A stretch of 64,000 nt of DNA from assembly GCF_017377655.1 (NCBI RefSeq), contig NZ_JAFREL010000070.1:124001-188000 (forward strand), read 5' to 3'. Position 1 is the stretch's first letter; each line of letters starts with the position of its first letter. The position numbers were made by a program, and so were the translations under genes. The notes beneath the pieces were generated by a model. The model did not search any database, had not been told where the DNA came from, and saw nothing but the letters and a program-made list of their open reading frames with translations. Below are positions 29,892 through 37,746 of this stretch, in pieces. Source of the stretch: Candidatus Enterococcus ferrettii. Lineage in GTDB: Bacteria; Bacillota; Bacilli; Lactobacillales; Enterococcaceae.

Positions 29892-30521
29892 ATGGGAAAG
29901 TTTCAAGTAATTGATCATCCATTAATTCAACACAAATTAACTATTATCCGGGACAAGGAATGTGGAACAAAGGTATTTCGTGAGGTAGTTGGTGAAATTG
30001 CCAATTTAATGGCTTATGAAGTATCACGCGATATGCCTTTAGAGGATATTGAAATTGAAACACCAATTGAAAAATCAGTTCAAAAAACATTGTCAGGTAA
30101 AAAAGTAGCCATTGTTCCGATTCTGCGTGCTGGAATTGGGATGGTTGATGGAATTCTAGAATTGATTCCTGCTGCTAAAGTTGGCCATATCGGTATGTTT
30201 CGTGATGAAGAAACATTGGAGCCTCATGAATATTTCTTCAAAATGCCTGATGATATTGACAGTCGTCAATTATTCATTGTTGACCCAATGCTGGCAACTG
30301 GCGGGTCAGCCATCATGGCGATTGATTCTTTGAAAAAACGTGGAGCTTCAAATATGAAGTTTGTTTGTTTAGTAGCAGCTCCAGAAGGTGTGAAAGCATT
30401 GCAAGAAGCGCATCCTGATGTGGATATTTATACTGCTTCCTTAGACGATCATTTAAACGAACACGGCTATATCGTTCCTGGTTTGGGCGATGCGGGTGAC
30501 AGGTTATTTGGCACTAAATAA
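29892..30521 (+). CDS. upp: Uracil phosphoribosyltransferase
   Basis: 209 residues. The PRPP-binding motif is in [13 protein letters not shown], and the [18 protein letters not shown]-terminus is typical of Upp. It makes UMP from uracil and PRPP. GAGGAG is 8-9 nt before the ATG. A bidirectional terminator follows directly. Confidence 0.97.
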   Translation: MGKFQVIDHPLIQHKLTIIRDKECGTKVFREVVGEIANLMAYEVSRDMPLEDIEIETPIEKSVQKTLSGKKVAIVPILRAGIGMVDGILELIPAAKVGHIGMFRDEETLEPHEYFFKMPDDIDSRQLFIVDPMLATGGSAIMAIDSLKKRGASNMKFVCLVAAPEGVKALQEAHPDVDIYTASLDDHLNEHGYIVPGLGDAGDRLFGTK

Positions 30522-30524
30522 AAA

Positions 30525-30560
30525 AATTCAGTGATCCTTAAAGGATCACTGAATTTTTTT
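30525..30560 (+). terminator. Bidirectional terminator after upp
   Basis: A 12-13 bp perfect inverted repeat (ATTCAGTGATCC with its complement) with a short TTAA-type loop and flanking A and T runs. It also ends the minus-strand DUF2187-like gene, whose stop lies inside it. Confidence 0.9.
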
Positions 30561-30785
30561 CATTTGTTTATAGTTAATTACTACAACCCCATTGGAGTGA
30601 TTGATTAATTCACCATTTTTGGCATTTTCATCTAACTCCACTACAGCAGCGTTTTTTAGCTGCTTTGTAATAACACCCGTTTGAGGTTGATTGCGAATAG
30701 TGAACATTACGTGTGTCTCAACAGGAAAATCTTTTCCTGCTTCTGAAGGGTCAATCTGCGTTATCATTTTACCAAATGTTGCCAT
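30546..30785 (-). CDS. Small beta-rich protein, possibly DUF2187-like
   Basis: 79 residues. The middle part (VMFTIRNQPQTGVITKQLKN) and the C-terminal VVINYKQMKKI look like the short SH3-type DUF2187 proteins of Firmicutes, whose function is not established. There is no signal peptide or membrane segment. GGGGGAA is about 10 nt before the ATG. The family call is from memory and tentative. Confidence 0.6.
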   Translation of the reverse strand: MATFGKMITQIDPSEAGKDFPVETHVMFTIRNQPQTGVITKQLKNAAVVELDENAKNGELINHSNGVVVINYKQMKKIQ

Positions 30786-30873
30786 GTAAAAAATTCCCCC
30801 TTTTCTTGTACCCCTTAATTATACCACTTTTTTTAGAAATTTTCATGTAACCGCTTTTCGAAGAAGTTTGGGC

Positions 30874-30902
30874 TTTACATTTTGTTAAAAGTTTTCTATA
30901 AT
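30874..30902 (+). promoter_or_regulatory. Promoter of tRNA-Thr
   Basis: TTTACA (30874-30879) and TATAAT (30897-30902) are 17 nt apart, 18 nt before the tRNA. Confidence 0.75.
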
Positions 30903-30920
30903 TTCAGTTGTATTCATTGA

Positions 30921-30993
30921 GCCAGCTTAGCTCAGTTGGTAGAGCAGCGCACTCGTAACGCGCAGGTCACAGGTTCGATCCCTGCAGCTGGCA
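30921..30993 (+). tRNA. tRNA-Thr, anticodon CGU (reads ACG)
   Basis: 73 nt cloverleaf: acceptor GCCAGCT pairs with AGCTGGC, D arm GCTC/GAGC, anticodon loop CTCGTAA, T loop TTCGATC. The 3' CCA is not encoded (the gene ends GCA, then TAT). A single-gene transcription unit with its own promoter. A-C mismatches at the inner end of the anticodon stem (31-39) and the outer end of the T stem (49-65) are visible. Confidence 0.93.
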
Positions 30994-30998
30994 TATGC

Positions 30999-31060
30999 GG
31001 AAAACGCCGTCATATTAGTCTTTTCGCTTGAATAATGACGACGGTTTTCTATGGTTTTTC
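30999..31060 (+). terminator. Probable tRNA terminator hairpin
   Basis: GAAAACGCCGTCAT pairs with ATGACGACGGTTTTC apart from a small internal loop, followed by a T-rich stretch. Confidence 0.55.
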
Positions 31061-31104
31061 ACAAAAGAATAAATAGTTGTTGCGTAGTTGCTTCAATCAA
31101 AATT

Positions 31105-31143
31105 AGTCGATAATCCTTTTTACGGGGTTATCGACTTTGTTTA
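31105..31143 (+). terminator. Hairpin upstream of the DUF1361 gene
   Basis: AGTCGATAATCC and GGGTTATCGACT form a 12-bp stem (one wobble) with an 8-nt loop, followed by TTTGTTT. It is either a second terminator of the tRNA unit or a leader attenuator of the next gene. Confidence 0.6.
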
Positions 31144-31178
31144 CGCCATTGTTTAACTAATTAGAGAGGACTTTACTA

Positions 31179-31811
31179 ATGAAAGTGATGCTAAGTAAAC
31201 CGGCTATTTATCGATTAGTTATTTTGGCCTATATGATTGCTATGACCGTTTTTGCTAATCCATTTTCATTTATGTCTTTAAATATTTTTTTAGCATGGCT
31301 GCCAATTGAATTTGGCAATTTAGTAATACGTATGCATACAAAATGGAAATATTTTTTGGGAGGCTTTTGGCTCCTATTTTTTCCCAATATCCCTTATTTA
31401 TTGACTGATTTGCTGCACTTAGAAGTATTAAATATCTATCAAAGTGGAGGCTTATTTCAAAATATTCCTAAGGATTGGCTGCTGTTTCTTTTGCTAGTTT
31501 TGCCGATCTTAATTATGGTCACTGTGGGTACGAGTCAGGCTATGCAGGTGATAAACCAATTATCAAACGGTAAAAAATATTTTTGGTTTTATCTGACTAT
31601 TTTAGCAGCCTTGACGGCAATTGCTATTTACATCGGACGATTTGACCGTATCCATTCTGTAGATTTAATCATCCATCCCTTGTCGACATTGAATTTATTG
31701 TTAGGGAACTGGGGAACAGGAAAGCTGCAATTTGTTCTTGTATTTATGATAATCCAGCTGGTGATTTGGCTATTACTGAAGGAAGTTATACAAAGCAAAA
31801 AAGAAGACTAA
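31179..31811 (+). CDS. DUF1361 membrane protein
   Basis: 210 residues with about six hydrophobic segments. It has the DUF1361 pattern: AWLPIEFGNL after the first helices, FFPNIPYLLTDLLHL, and GRFDRIHSVDLIIHP near the C-terminus. The family is of unknown function and is common in lactic acid bacteria and Bacillus. AGAGAGGA is 7 nt before the ATG. It stands between two hairpins, so it is probably monocistronic. Confidence 0.82.
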   Translation: MKVMLSKPAIYRLVILAYMIAMTVFANPFSFMSLNIFLAWLPIEFGNLVIRMHTKWKYFLGGFWLLFFPNIPYLLTDLLHLEVLNIYQSGGLFQNIPKDWLLFLLLVLPILIMVTVGTSQAMQVINQLSNGKKYFWFYLTILAALTAIAIYIGRFDRIHSVDLIIHPLSTLNLLLGNWGTGKLQFVLVFMIIQLVIWLLLKEVIQSKKED

Positions 31812-31819
31812 ATTTTTTA

Positions 31820-31846
31820 CAAAGTCAGCTGAGCTGACTTTTATTT
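31820..31846 (+). terminator. Terminator after the DUF1361 gene
   Basis: AAAGTCAGC and GCTGACTTT flank a 3-nt loop, followed by a T-rich tail. Confidence 0.7.
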
Positions 31847-31899
31847 ATGACAAGAAGCGTCTATAATAAGCAAGTATATTGTTGGAAAAGGGATGAGAT

Positions 31900-33093
31900 A
31901 TGGATACGCTAAAAAGAAATAAAGACAATCGTATTGATTACGGAGTTATCTTACCGGTTTTCCTACTTTGTCTAGTTGGTTTACTTTCCCTCTATGTGGC
32001 GTTGACACACGACCCGAGAGATCCAAATATTTTTCGCGGCATCGCTATGCAAGGTTTATGGTATGCATTGGGTGCTTTAGTAGTAGTAATTATTATGCAT
32101 TTGGATGCAAAGTGGTTATGGCGGATAACGCCGTTCTTGTATGTTATTGGTTTAGCAGTAATGTTGGCATTGCTGCGATATTATGATCCAGAGTTGGCAA
32201 ACTCAACTGGCTCAAAAAACTGGTTTAGAGTTGGTACAATGACCTTCCAGCCTTCTGAATTGATGAAGGTTGCCTATATTTTAATGATGGCACTGATTAT
32301 TACTCAACACAATTTGAAAAACCACCTTCGTACATTGAAGACTGATCTTTTTTTAATCGGTAAGCTGTTCTTAGTCACCATTCCTGTACTAGTGCTAGTA
32401 ATGATGCAAAAAGACTTCGGGACGATGCTGGTTTTCTTAGCGATTTTTGCAGGAATGTTTTTAATGTCCGGCATTTCTTGGTTGATTGTGGTTCCAAGTA
32501 TTTTAATCGTAGCTGTCTTAGGAACGTCCATCATTTTATTAGTAACAACGGATTTTGGTCGAGAATTGTTGACGCATGTTGGATTCAAAAGCTATCAATT
32601 TGCCCGGATTGATTCCTGGTTGGATCCGTTTCATGATCCGCAGGGGCAAAGTTTTCAATTGGCTCATGCTCTGATGGCCATTGGCTCCGGTGGAATGTTT
32701 GGAACAGGCTACAATGTGAGCAACGTTTATGTGCCAGTTCGTGAATCGGATATGATTTTTAGTGTCATTGGCGAGAACTTTGGTTTTATTGGTGGAGCAT
32801 TTGTGATTCTATTGTATTTCATATTGATTTATCGCATGATTCGTGTATGCTTTGATATGAATAATGAATTCTACGCTTATATCGCAACAGGTATTATTAT
32901 GATGATTCTGTTCCACGTATTTGAAAATATTGGTGCGAATATAGGATTGCTGCCTTTAACAGGTATCCCGTTGCCGTTTATCAGCCAAGGAGGCTCATCT
33001 ATTTTAGGTAATATGATGGGAATTGGTCTGATTTTGTCAATGCGCTATCAAACTGCGAAGAAGCTGGAAAATAGGAGGACTCGTCGTGTATAA
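31900..33093 (+). CDS. rodA: Rod-shape/elongation peptidoglycan polymerase RodA (SEDS family)
   Basis: 397 residues with ten hydrophobic segments. SEDS landmarks are WFRVGTMTFQPSELMKVAY, MMQKDFGTMLVF, RESDMIFSVIGENFGFIG and the C-terminal PLTGIPLPFISQGGSS. RodA is a glycosyltransferase that polymerises lipid II in peripheral wall synthesis with a class B PBP; its RodA rather than FtsW identity is inferred from overall similarity. Its stop overlaps the next gene by 8 nt. Confidence 0.9.
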   Translation: MDTLKRNKDNRIDYGVILPVFLLCLVGLLSLYVALTHDPRDPNIFRGIAMQGLWYALGALVVVIIMHLDAKWLWRITPFLYVIGLAVMLALLRYYDPELANSTGSKNWFRVGTMTFQPSELMKVAYILMMALIITQHNLKNHLRTLKTDLFLIGKLFLVTIPVLVLVMMQKDFGTMLVFLAIFAGMFLMSGISWLIVVPSILIVAVLGTSIILLVTTDFGRELLTHVGFKSYQFARIDSWLDPFHDPQGQSFQLAHALMAIGSGGMFGTGYNVSNVYVPVRESDMIFSVIGENFGFIGGAFVILLYFILIYRMIRVCFDMNNEFYAYIATGIIMMILFHVFENIGANIGLLPLTGIPLPFISQGGSSILGNMMGIGLILSMRYQTAKKLENRRTRRV

Positions 33094-33442
33094 GTTTTAT
33101 GAATATGCTAAATGTTCAACTTGTAAGAAGGCCAAAGCATGGTTGACTCAGCAAGATGTTGATTTTGAAGTAATTGATTTGATTACGCAGACTCCTTCAG
33201 CGGAAGAACTTGAAGTTTTGATTGAAGCATCAGATCTGCCTTTACGTCGCTTTTTTAATACAAGTGGTATGAAATATCGTGAACTAAATCTTAAGGATCA
33301 AATAAATGACTTGACGATTCAAGAAGCAAGTCGTATATTGTCTAGCGACGGCATGTTGATCAAACGGCCGATGATTGTCAAAGACGGAAAGTTTTTGATT
33401 AATGGTTTCAATGAAGACGTATATGAAGGAGTATTTAAATAA
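33086..33442 (+). CDS. Spx/ArsC-fold protein (ArsC family reductase-like)
   Basis: 118 residues, thioredoxin fold of the Spx/MgsR/YffB group. CSTCKKAKAWL carries the redox-active C-x-x-C, and RRFFNTSG and the C-terminal RPMIVKDGKFLINGF are family segments. Spx-type members bind RNA polymerase alpha, others are reductases; the chromosomal context (rodA, gcvH) does not decide. It is not part of the arsenic module downstream. GTG start with AGGAGG 8 nt upstream. Confidence 0.82.
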   Translation: MYKFYEYAKCSTCKKAKAWLTQQDVDFEVIDLITQTPSAEELEVLIEASDLPLRRFFNTSGMKYRELNLKDQINDLTIQEASRILSSDGMLIKRPMIVKDGKFLINGFNEDVYEGVFK

Positions 33443-33443
33443 A

Positions 33444-33776
33444 ATGACACATTTAAAGAAAAAAGATGGATTATGGGTTTTGCACAATGATAAGGATTTT
33501 TGTATGGGATTAACAAAAGAAGTGCAAGATGAATTAGGCGAAGTTTCATTTGTCTCTTTTCCAAAAATTGGTCAAACGGTAAAAGCTGGCGAACCATTTT
33601 TAGAAGTTGAAGCTGAAAAAGCAGTAAGTGAATTCAAAAGTCCGGTAACAGGTGTAGTTTCTTCGATCAATGAAAGGGCTGAAAAGGATCCCGCTGCATT
33701 GAGTACAGAAGATGAATTGGATGCTTGGGTACTATCTTTCAGACAAGTAGATATTGAAGAATTCGAAACACTTTAA
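33444..33776 (+). CDS. gcvH: Glycine cleavage H-like lipoyl carrier protein, orphan
   Basis: 110 residues. The lipoyl domain has the attachment lysine in EVEAEKAVSEFKSPVTG and the family start KKKDGLWVLHNDK. H protein normally shuttles the aminomethyl group between P, T and L proteins. None of these genes is nearby and many Lactobacillales lack them, so a role as lipoyl relay is possible. ATG 33444 is used; AAGGAG is 12 nt upstream, and an ATG at 33423 would be an alternative. Downstream of rodA and the Spx-like gene in the same unit. Confidence 0.82.
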   Translation: MTHLKKKDGLWVLHNDKDFCMGLTKEVQDELGEVSFVSFPKIGQTVKAGEPFLEVEAEKAVSEFKSPVTGVVSSINERAEKDPAALSTEDELDAWVLSFRQVDIEEFETL

Positions 33777-33794
33777 GAAAAACAGCAAAATGAA

Positions 33795-33824
33795 TTGACA
33801 GACAAATTTCAAATTTGTTATAAT
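33795..33824 (+). promoter_or_regulatory. Promoter of the metNIQ operon
   Basis: Consensus TTGACA (33795-33800) and TATAAT (33819-33824), spacing 18 nt, directly before the T-box leader. Confidence 0.85.
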
Positions 33825-33829
33825 CCTCT

Positions 33830-34133
33830 CATATCATATGAGAAAGCAATGAAAAGAAGAGTACATCTGATAAGCGTTTTAAGAGAGTCCCACCAAGCTG
33901 AGAAGGGATAACGAGAATGAGATGGAAGATGGTCTTTGAGCAGAATTGACGAGCAGCAGTGAGTCAGTTACGGGAGTGCCCGTTATAGCACCACAGTATG
34001 CGGATGAGCACATTCAAGTACTGGATGAGGTAATTGTCGTGAGGCTATTACAAACATAGGTGGTAACACGAAAGTTGAGCTTTCGTCCTAAGTGTACACA
34101 GGTACATTTAAGACGGAAGCTTTTTTATTTTTT
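33830..34133 (+). promoter_or_regulatory. T-box leader (probably methionine tRNA-sensing)
   Basis: The conserved T-box AGGTGGTAACACG lies at about 34058-34070, downstream of a long Stem I region with the AAGAGAGT and AGAAGGG segments. AUG triplets at 33917, 33922 and 33929 lie in the expected specifier stretch, and the controlled genes (metNIQ) point to methionine. Uncharged tRNA should stabilise the antiterminator and allow transport genes to be expressed. Which AUG is the specifier is not resolved. Confidence 0.85.
34078..34130 (+). terminator. T-box terminator
   Basis: GAGCTTTCGTCC-AAGTGTAC pairs with GTAC-TTTAAGACGGAAGCTT across an ACAG loop, then a T run. Its 5' arm overlaps the segment that pairs with the T-box in the antiterminator. 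Confidence 0.8.
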
Positions 34134-34150
34134 CAAAGGGGGAAGAAACG

Positions 34151-35185
34151 ATGGCATTAATCGAATTACGCCAGGTTAAAAAAACCTTTTCTGGCAAGGC
34201 GGGAGAAATATACGCTGTAAATGGTGTTGATCTAACAGTGGAACCACGAGACGTTTATGGCATTGTTGGTTATTCAGGTGCTGGCAAGAGTACTTTGGTA
34301 CGATTATTAAATGGGTTAGAAAACGCAACAAAAGGTGAAGTGACGATCAAGGGCGAAGATGTAGCGAAGCTGCAGGGAGCAGATTTGCGTAATTTCCGTA
34401 AGAAGGTTGGGATGATTTTTCAACATTTTAATTTGTTGTGGTCTCGAACTGTAAGAGAAAATATCCAATTGCCCTTAGAATTAGCTGGTGTAGCGAAAGA
34501 ACAAAGAAAACAAAAATCTGAAGAGTTGTTGAAGCTGGTGGGACTTGAAGGTCGAGGAGATGCTTATCCTGCTCAGTTATCTGGGGGGCAAAAACAGCGT
34601 GTAGGGATAGCTCGAGCTTTAGCTAATGATCCCGACATCTTACTTTGTGATGAAGCAACCAGTGCGTTAGATCCGCAAACAACAGAAGAAGTTTTAGATT
34701 TACTAGCAGATATCAATGAAAAATTAGGGTTAACAATTGTGCTGATTACGCATGAAATGAATGTTATTCGAAAGATTTGTAATAAAGTTGCTGTAATGGA
34801 ACAAGGAAAAATTGTTGAAGAAGGTTTGGTTAAGGATGTCTTCCGGCATCCGCAACAGGAAGTAACCAAACTGTTTGTTCAACAAGAGCTAGAACCAAAG
34901 GCTGATTCTACAGAGTTAGTTAAAGAATTTCTCAAAGAAAATCCCCAAGGTACTTTAGTTACTTTACACTTTGTGGAAAATAATGCTGGAGAACCAGTGG
35001 TTTCTCAAGCTATTCGAAAATTTCAAGTGGATATAAGTATTGTTTATGGGAATATTGAACGCGCTGATGGTAATTCGTTTGGTACATTAACTGTTCAAGT
35101 GACAGGTGACGAAAAAGAAGTTGACCAAGCGCTAGCATTTATTCGCAGCCAACAGGTAGATGTGGAGGTGATTCATCGTGGATAA
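34151..35185 (+). CDS. metN: Methionine ABC transporter, ATP-binding protein
   Basis: 344 residues. Walker A GYSGAGKST, signature LSGGQKQRVGIARAL, Walker B ILLCDEATSALD, plus the C-terminal NIL/ACT-like domain (about 265-344) that binds methionine and inhibits the transporter. It energises uptake of D- and L-methionine with MetI and MetQ. Overlaps metI by 8 nt. Confidence 0.96.
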   Translation: MALIELRQVKKTFSGKAGEIYAVNGVDLTVEPRDVYGIVGYSGAGKSTLVRLLNGLENATKGEVTIKGEDVAKLQGADLRNFRKKVGMIFQHFNLLWSRTVRENIQLPLELAGVAKEQRKQKSEELLKLVGLEGRGDAYPAQLSGGQKQRVGIARALANDPDILLCDEATSALDPQTTEEVLDLLADINEKLGLTIVLITHEMNVIRKICNKVAVMEQGKIVEEGLVKDVFRHPQQEVTKLFVQQELEPKADSTELVKEFLKENPQGTLVTLHFVENNAGEPVVSQAIRKFQVDISIVYGNIERADGNSFGTLTVQVTGDEKEVDQALAFIRSQQVDVEVIHRG

Positions 35186-35864
35186 AAGTTTTAGTGAAAC
35201 TTATTTGAATTTTGATCAGCTTGATCCAGAAACATTCCGTCAAGCCATTATCGATACATTGTTTATGACAATCACTTCTATGATATTAGTATTCATTATT
35301 GGTTTGCTCTTAGGATTAGCTCTCTATACACTGGGCAGAAATAAAACGAACGGGAAAAGTTTGTTATACGGGATTGTTTCTATTATCGGTAATATTTTTC
35401 GATCCACACCATTTATGATCTTAATGGTACTGATTATTCCATTTACCAAATTGTTAGTCGGGACAATGCTAGGTGCCAAGGCAGCAATTCCAGCGCTAGT
35501 TCTTTCAGCAGCACCGTTTTATGCTCGCTTAGTAGAAATTGCTTTTCGTGAAGTGGATAGTGGTGTGCTGGAAGCTGCAGACTCAATGGGAGCTAGCTAC
35601 TTGGAAATTATTTATAAAGTGCTTATTCCAGAAAGCTTGCCTGCCTTGATTTCAGGGATCACAGTTACAACCATTACCATGATCGGTTTCACTGCTATGG
35701 CCGGTGCGATTGGTGCAGGTGGGTTAGGTGCGTTAGCGTGGCAAGAAGGGTATCAACGAGGCAACTATACCGTAACTCTTTTAGCGACAGTTATCATATT
35801 AATTATTGTGTTTATCGTTCAAGGAGTTGGCGACTTCTTAGCGAAGAAAACGGATAAACGATAA
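35178..35864 (+). CDS. metI: Methionine ABC transporter, permease
   Basis: 228 residues with about five membrane segments and the EAA loop (EAADSMGASYLEIIYKVLIP). It forms the membrane channel with MetN. GTG start within the metN end, with GGAGG 8-9 nt before it; metQ follows after 20 nt. Confidence 0.95.
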   Translation: MDKSFSETYLNFDQLDPETFRQAIIDTLFMTITSMILVFIIGLLLGLALYTLGRNKTNGKSLLYGIVSIIGNIFRSTPFMILMVLIIPFTKLLVGTMLGAKAAIPALVLSAAPFYARLVEIAFREVDSGVLEAADSMGASYLEIIYKVLIPESLPALISGITVTTITMIGFTAMAGAIGAGGLGALAWQEGYQRGNYTVTLLATVIILIIVFIVQGVGDFLAKKTDKR

Positions 35865-35884
35865 AAATATTGGAGGAAAATGAA

Positions 35885-36733
35885 ATGAAAAAGAAATTAT
35901 TAGGTTTAGCAGCAATTGCGTTAGTGACAGTTGGTTTAGCAGCTTGTGGTGGTGGAAGCAATAATACAACGGATGGCAGTAACGGAAGCGATAAGAGCAA
36001 CAAAACATTAGTTGTAGGAGCATCACCGACTCCTCATGCAGAAATTTTAGAACATGTTAAGCCGCTATTGGAAAAAGAAGGAATTGATTTGGAAATAAAG
36101 AAATTCGATGACTATATTTTACCTAACAAGTCATTAGCTGAAGGTGAATTAGACGCCAACTACTTCCAGCACAGGCCTTTCTATGAAAAAGCAGTAGCAG
36201 AAAATGATTATGATTTTGCCGATGTAGGAGCGATTCATATTGAACCAATGGGCTTGTACTCTAAAAAAATTACTGACATCAAAGATTTGAAAGATGGATC
36301 GACAGTTATTTGTTCAAATTCTGAATCTGATTGGGGCCGTGTTATTTCTATTTTGGAAGCAGCTGATTTAGTTACAGTGAAGGATGGAGTAGACATCGAG
36401 ACCGCAACTTTTGATGATATTAAGGATAATCCTAAAAATCTAAAATTTAATCATGAAGTAAACCCAGAATTATTAGCCTCTACCTACAACAATGACGAAG
36501 GGGATTTAGTTGCAATCAATGCCAACTTTGCATATGGTGCGGGTCTAAATCCAATTAAGGATTCTGTTTTATTGGAAAGTGACAATTCACCATATGTAAA
36601 CATTATTGCTACTCGTTCAGAAGATAAAGATGACGAACGTATCCAAAAATTATTGGAAGTTCTGCATAGTAAAGATGTACAGGATTGGATTCTTGAAAAA
36701 TGGGATGGTTCCGTAAAACCAGTAAATAATTAA
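35885..36733 (+). CDS. metQ: Methionine-binding lipoprotein
   Basis: 282 residues. Lipoprotein signal peptide with lipobox LAAC at about residues 18-21; the mature part is a MetQ/NlpA-type periplasmic-binding fold (GASPTPHAEIL, FDDYILPNKSLAEGELDANYFQHRPF). It captures methionine outside the membrane and delivers it to MetNI. ATG 35885 is used, with GGAGG 9 nt upstream; the TTG at 35870 lacks a ribosome site. Confidence 0.95.
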   Translation: MKKKLLGLAAIALVTVGLAACGGGSNNTTDGSNGSDKSNKTLVVGASPTPHAEILEHVKPLLEKEGIDLEIKKFDDYILPNKSLAEGELDANYFQHRPFYEKAVAENDYDFADVGAIHIEPMGLYSKKITDIKDLKDGSTVICSNSESDWGRVISILEAADLVTVKDGVDIETATFDDIKDNPKNLKFNHEVNPELLASTYNNDEGDLVAINANFAYGAGLNPIKDSVLLESDNSPYVNIIATRSEDKDDERIQKLLEVLHSKDVQDWILEKWDGSVKPVNN

Positions 36734-36749
36734 GAGACAAAGTGATTAA

Positions 36750-36797
36750 GCACCCTTGGCAAGTTAGAGTGATCTAACAGTCAAGGGTGTTTTTTTA
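36750..36797 (+). terminator. Terminator of the met operon
   Basis: CACCCTTG and CAAGGGTG form the outer stem, with AGTTAGA and TCTAACA as an inner stem, then eight T. Confidence 0.85.
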
Positions 36798-36851
36798 TTT
36801 GGCCTGTAAAAATCATTTCATCTTTTTATTTGTTTAAAAAAACAAAACATA

Positions 36852-36871
36852 AATGAATGATATCGTTCATT
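36852..36871. promoter_or_regulatory. Near-perfect palindrome upstream of the PTS gene, possible operator
   Basis: AATGAATGATATCGTTCATT is a 20-bp palindrome with one mismatched pair, about 135 bp before the PTS IIA start. A related TTGAACGAT occurs at about 36927-36935. It could be an operator for the DeoR-family regulator encoded downstream. Confidence 0.4.
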
Positions 36872-37005
36872 GGATTTGAGCTAAAAGAGCTGTAAAAGAC
36901 TTGTTTACCTAAAAACAGTCAAAGCATTGAACGATTTAAATAGCGATGCTATAGTAATCACAGATAAAAGAAACCGTTAACATAACTAGTGGGGAGGTAG
37001 TTTTA

Positions 37006-37470
37006 ATGGATCTATCTAGCATGATGATGAATGATTTAGTTATTTTTGATGAGTCAATTCGTTCAAAGGAAGACTTGTTTGAGCGAATTGGACAAGTGTT
37101 AGAAAAGAATGGTCGGGCCACTAAGGCTAAAAAGATTGTAAAGGATTTATACAACCGAGAGGCTGAAATGTCAACTGGAATCGAGGATGGGTTTGGAATT
37201 CCGCATGCCAAAAGCAAGCATGTTTTAAAACCGACTGTGTGTTTCATTCACGGGGGTAGCATGACAGATTACCGTGGGCTTGATGATCAGCCCATTGAAT
37301 GTGTATTTGCTATTTTGGTTCCTAAAAAGGATTCTACCATGCATTTAGATATTTTGAGTAATTTGTCACGAAAACTGATGAATAAGGAGTTTAGAAACCG
37401 ATTGAAGGCTGCTGCTGACTCAAAAGAAATTGTGAGCATCATCGAGAACAAAGCTAAAACTGCTTATTAA
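37006..37470 (+). CDS. PTS fructose-type EIIA protein
   Basis: 154 residues of the mannitol/fructose EIIA family. The phosphorylated His lies in EDGFGIPHAKS (about residue 68). It accepts phosphate from HPr and gives it to the EIIB domain of the downstream permease. GGGGAGG is about 10 nt upstream. The EIIBC gene begins after an unusually long 276-bp gap. Confidence 0.88.
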   Translation: MDLSSMMMNDLVIFDESIRSKEDLFERIGQVLEKNGRATKAKKIVKDLYNREAEMSTGIEDGFGIPHAKSKHVLKPTVCFIHGGSMTDYRGLDDQPIECVFAILVPKKDSTMHLDILSNLSRKLMNKEFRNRLKAAADSKEIVSIIENKAKTAY

Positions 37471-37746
37471 ATTAGTCAAGAAAAACAATTTAAATAATTC
37501 TATGGGAAATTCTAACTAAAAAGTTTACGCACTTGAAAATACACATTGTTTAGAAAGAAAAGCTTAGCAAAGAAGCACGATAGAATAGCTACTACAGTTC
37601 AATAGTGCTTGGTGTAAGGGACTTAATCACTATCTTGTTGCTATTTAGCTATAGGGGAAGCTCAAAAGGGATTTGTCATTATCGAATTTTAAAGGGATTC
37701 TATTAGATTGATTCTGCATTACCATAAGAAAATGGGAGGAATTATT
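37471..37746. other. Long gap between PTS EIIA and EIIBC (276 bp)
   Basis: A/T-rich, with no convincing frame or terminator. AAGCAC (37572-37577) and GTGCTT (37605-37610) form a weak widely spaced inverted repeat. It may hold a separate promoter for the EIIBC-aldolase pair. Confidence 0.35.

Noticed and set aside
33086..33442. Arsenate reductase linked to the arsenic genes
   Set aside because: It has an ArsC/Spx fold but lies in the core genome after rodA, 16 kb from the ars module, and resembles Spx/YffB-type proteins.
33795..34133. SAM riboswitch before metNIQ
   Set aside because: The conserved T-box sequence and the antiterminator/terminator layout indicate a tRNA-sensing T-box instead.
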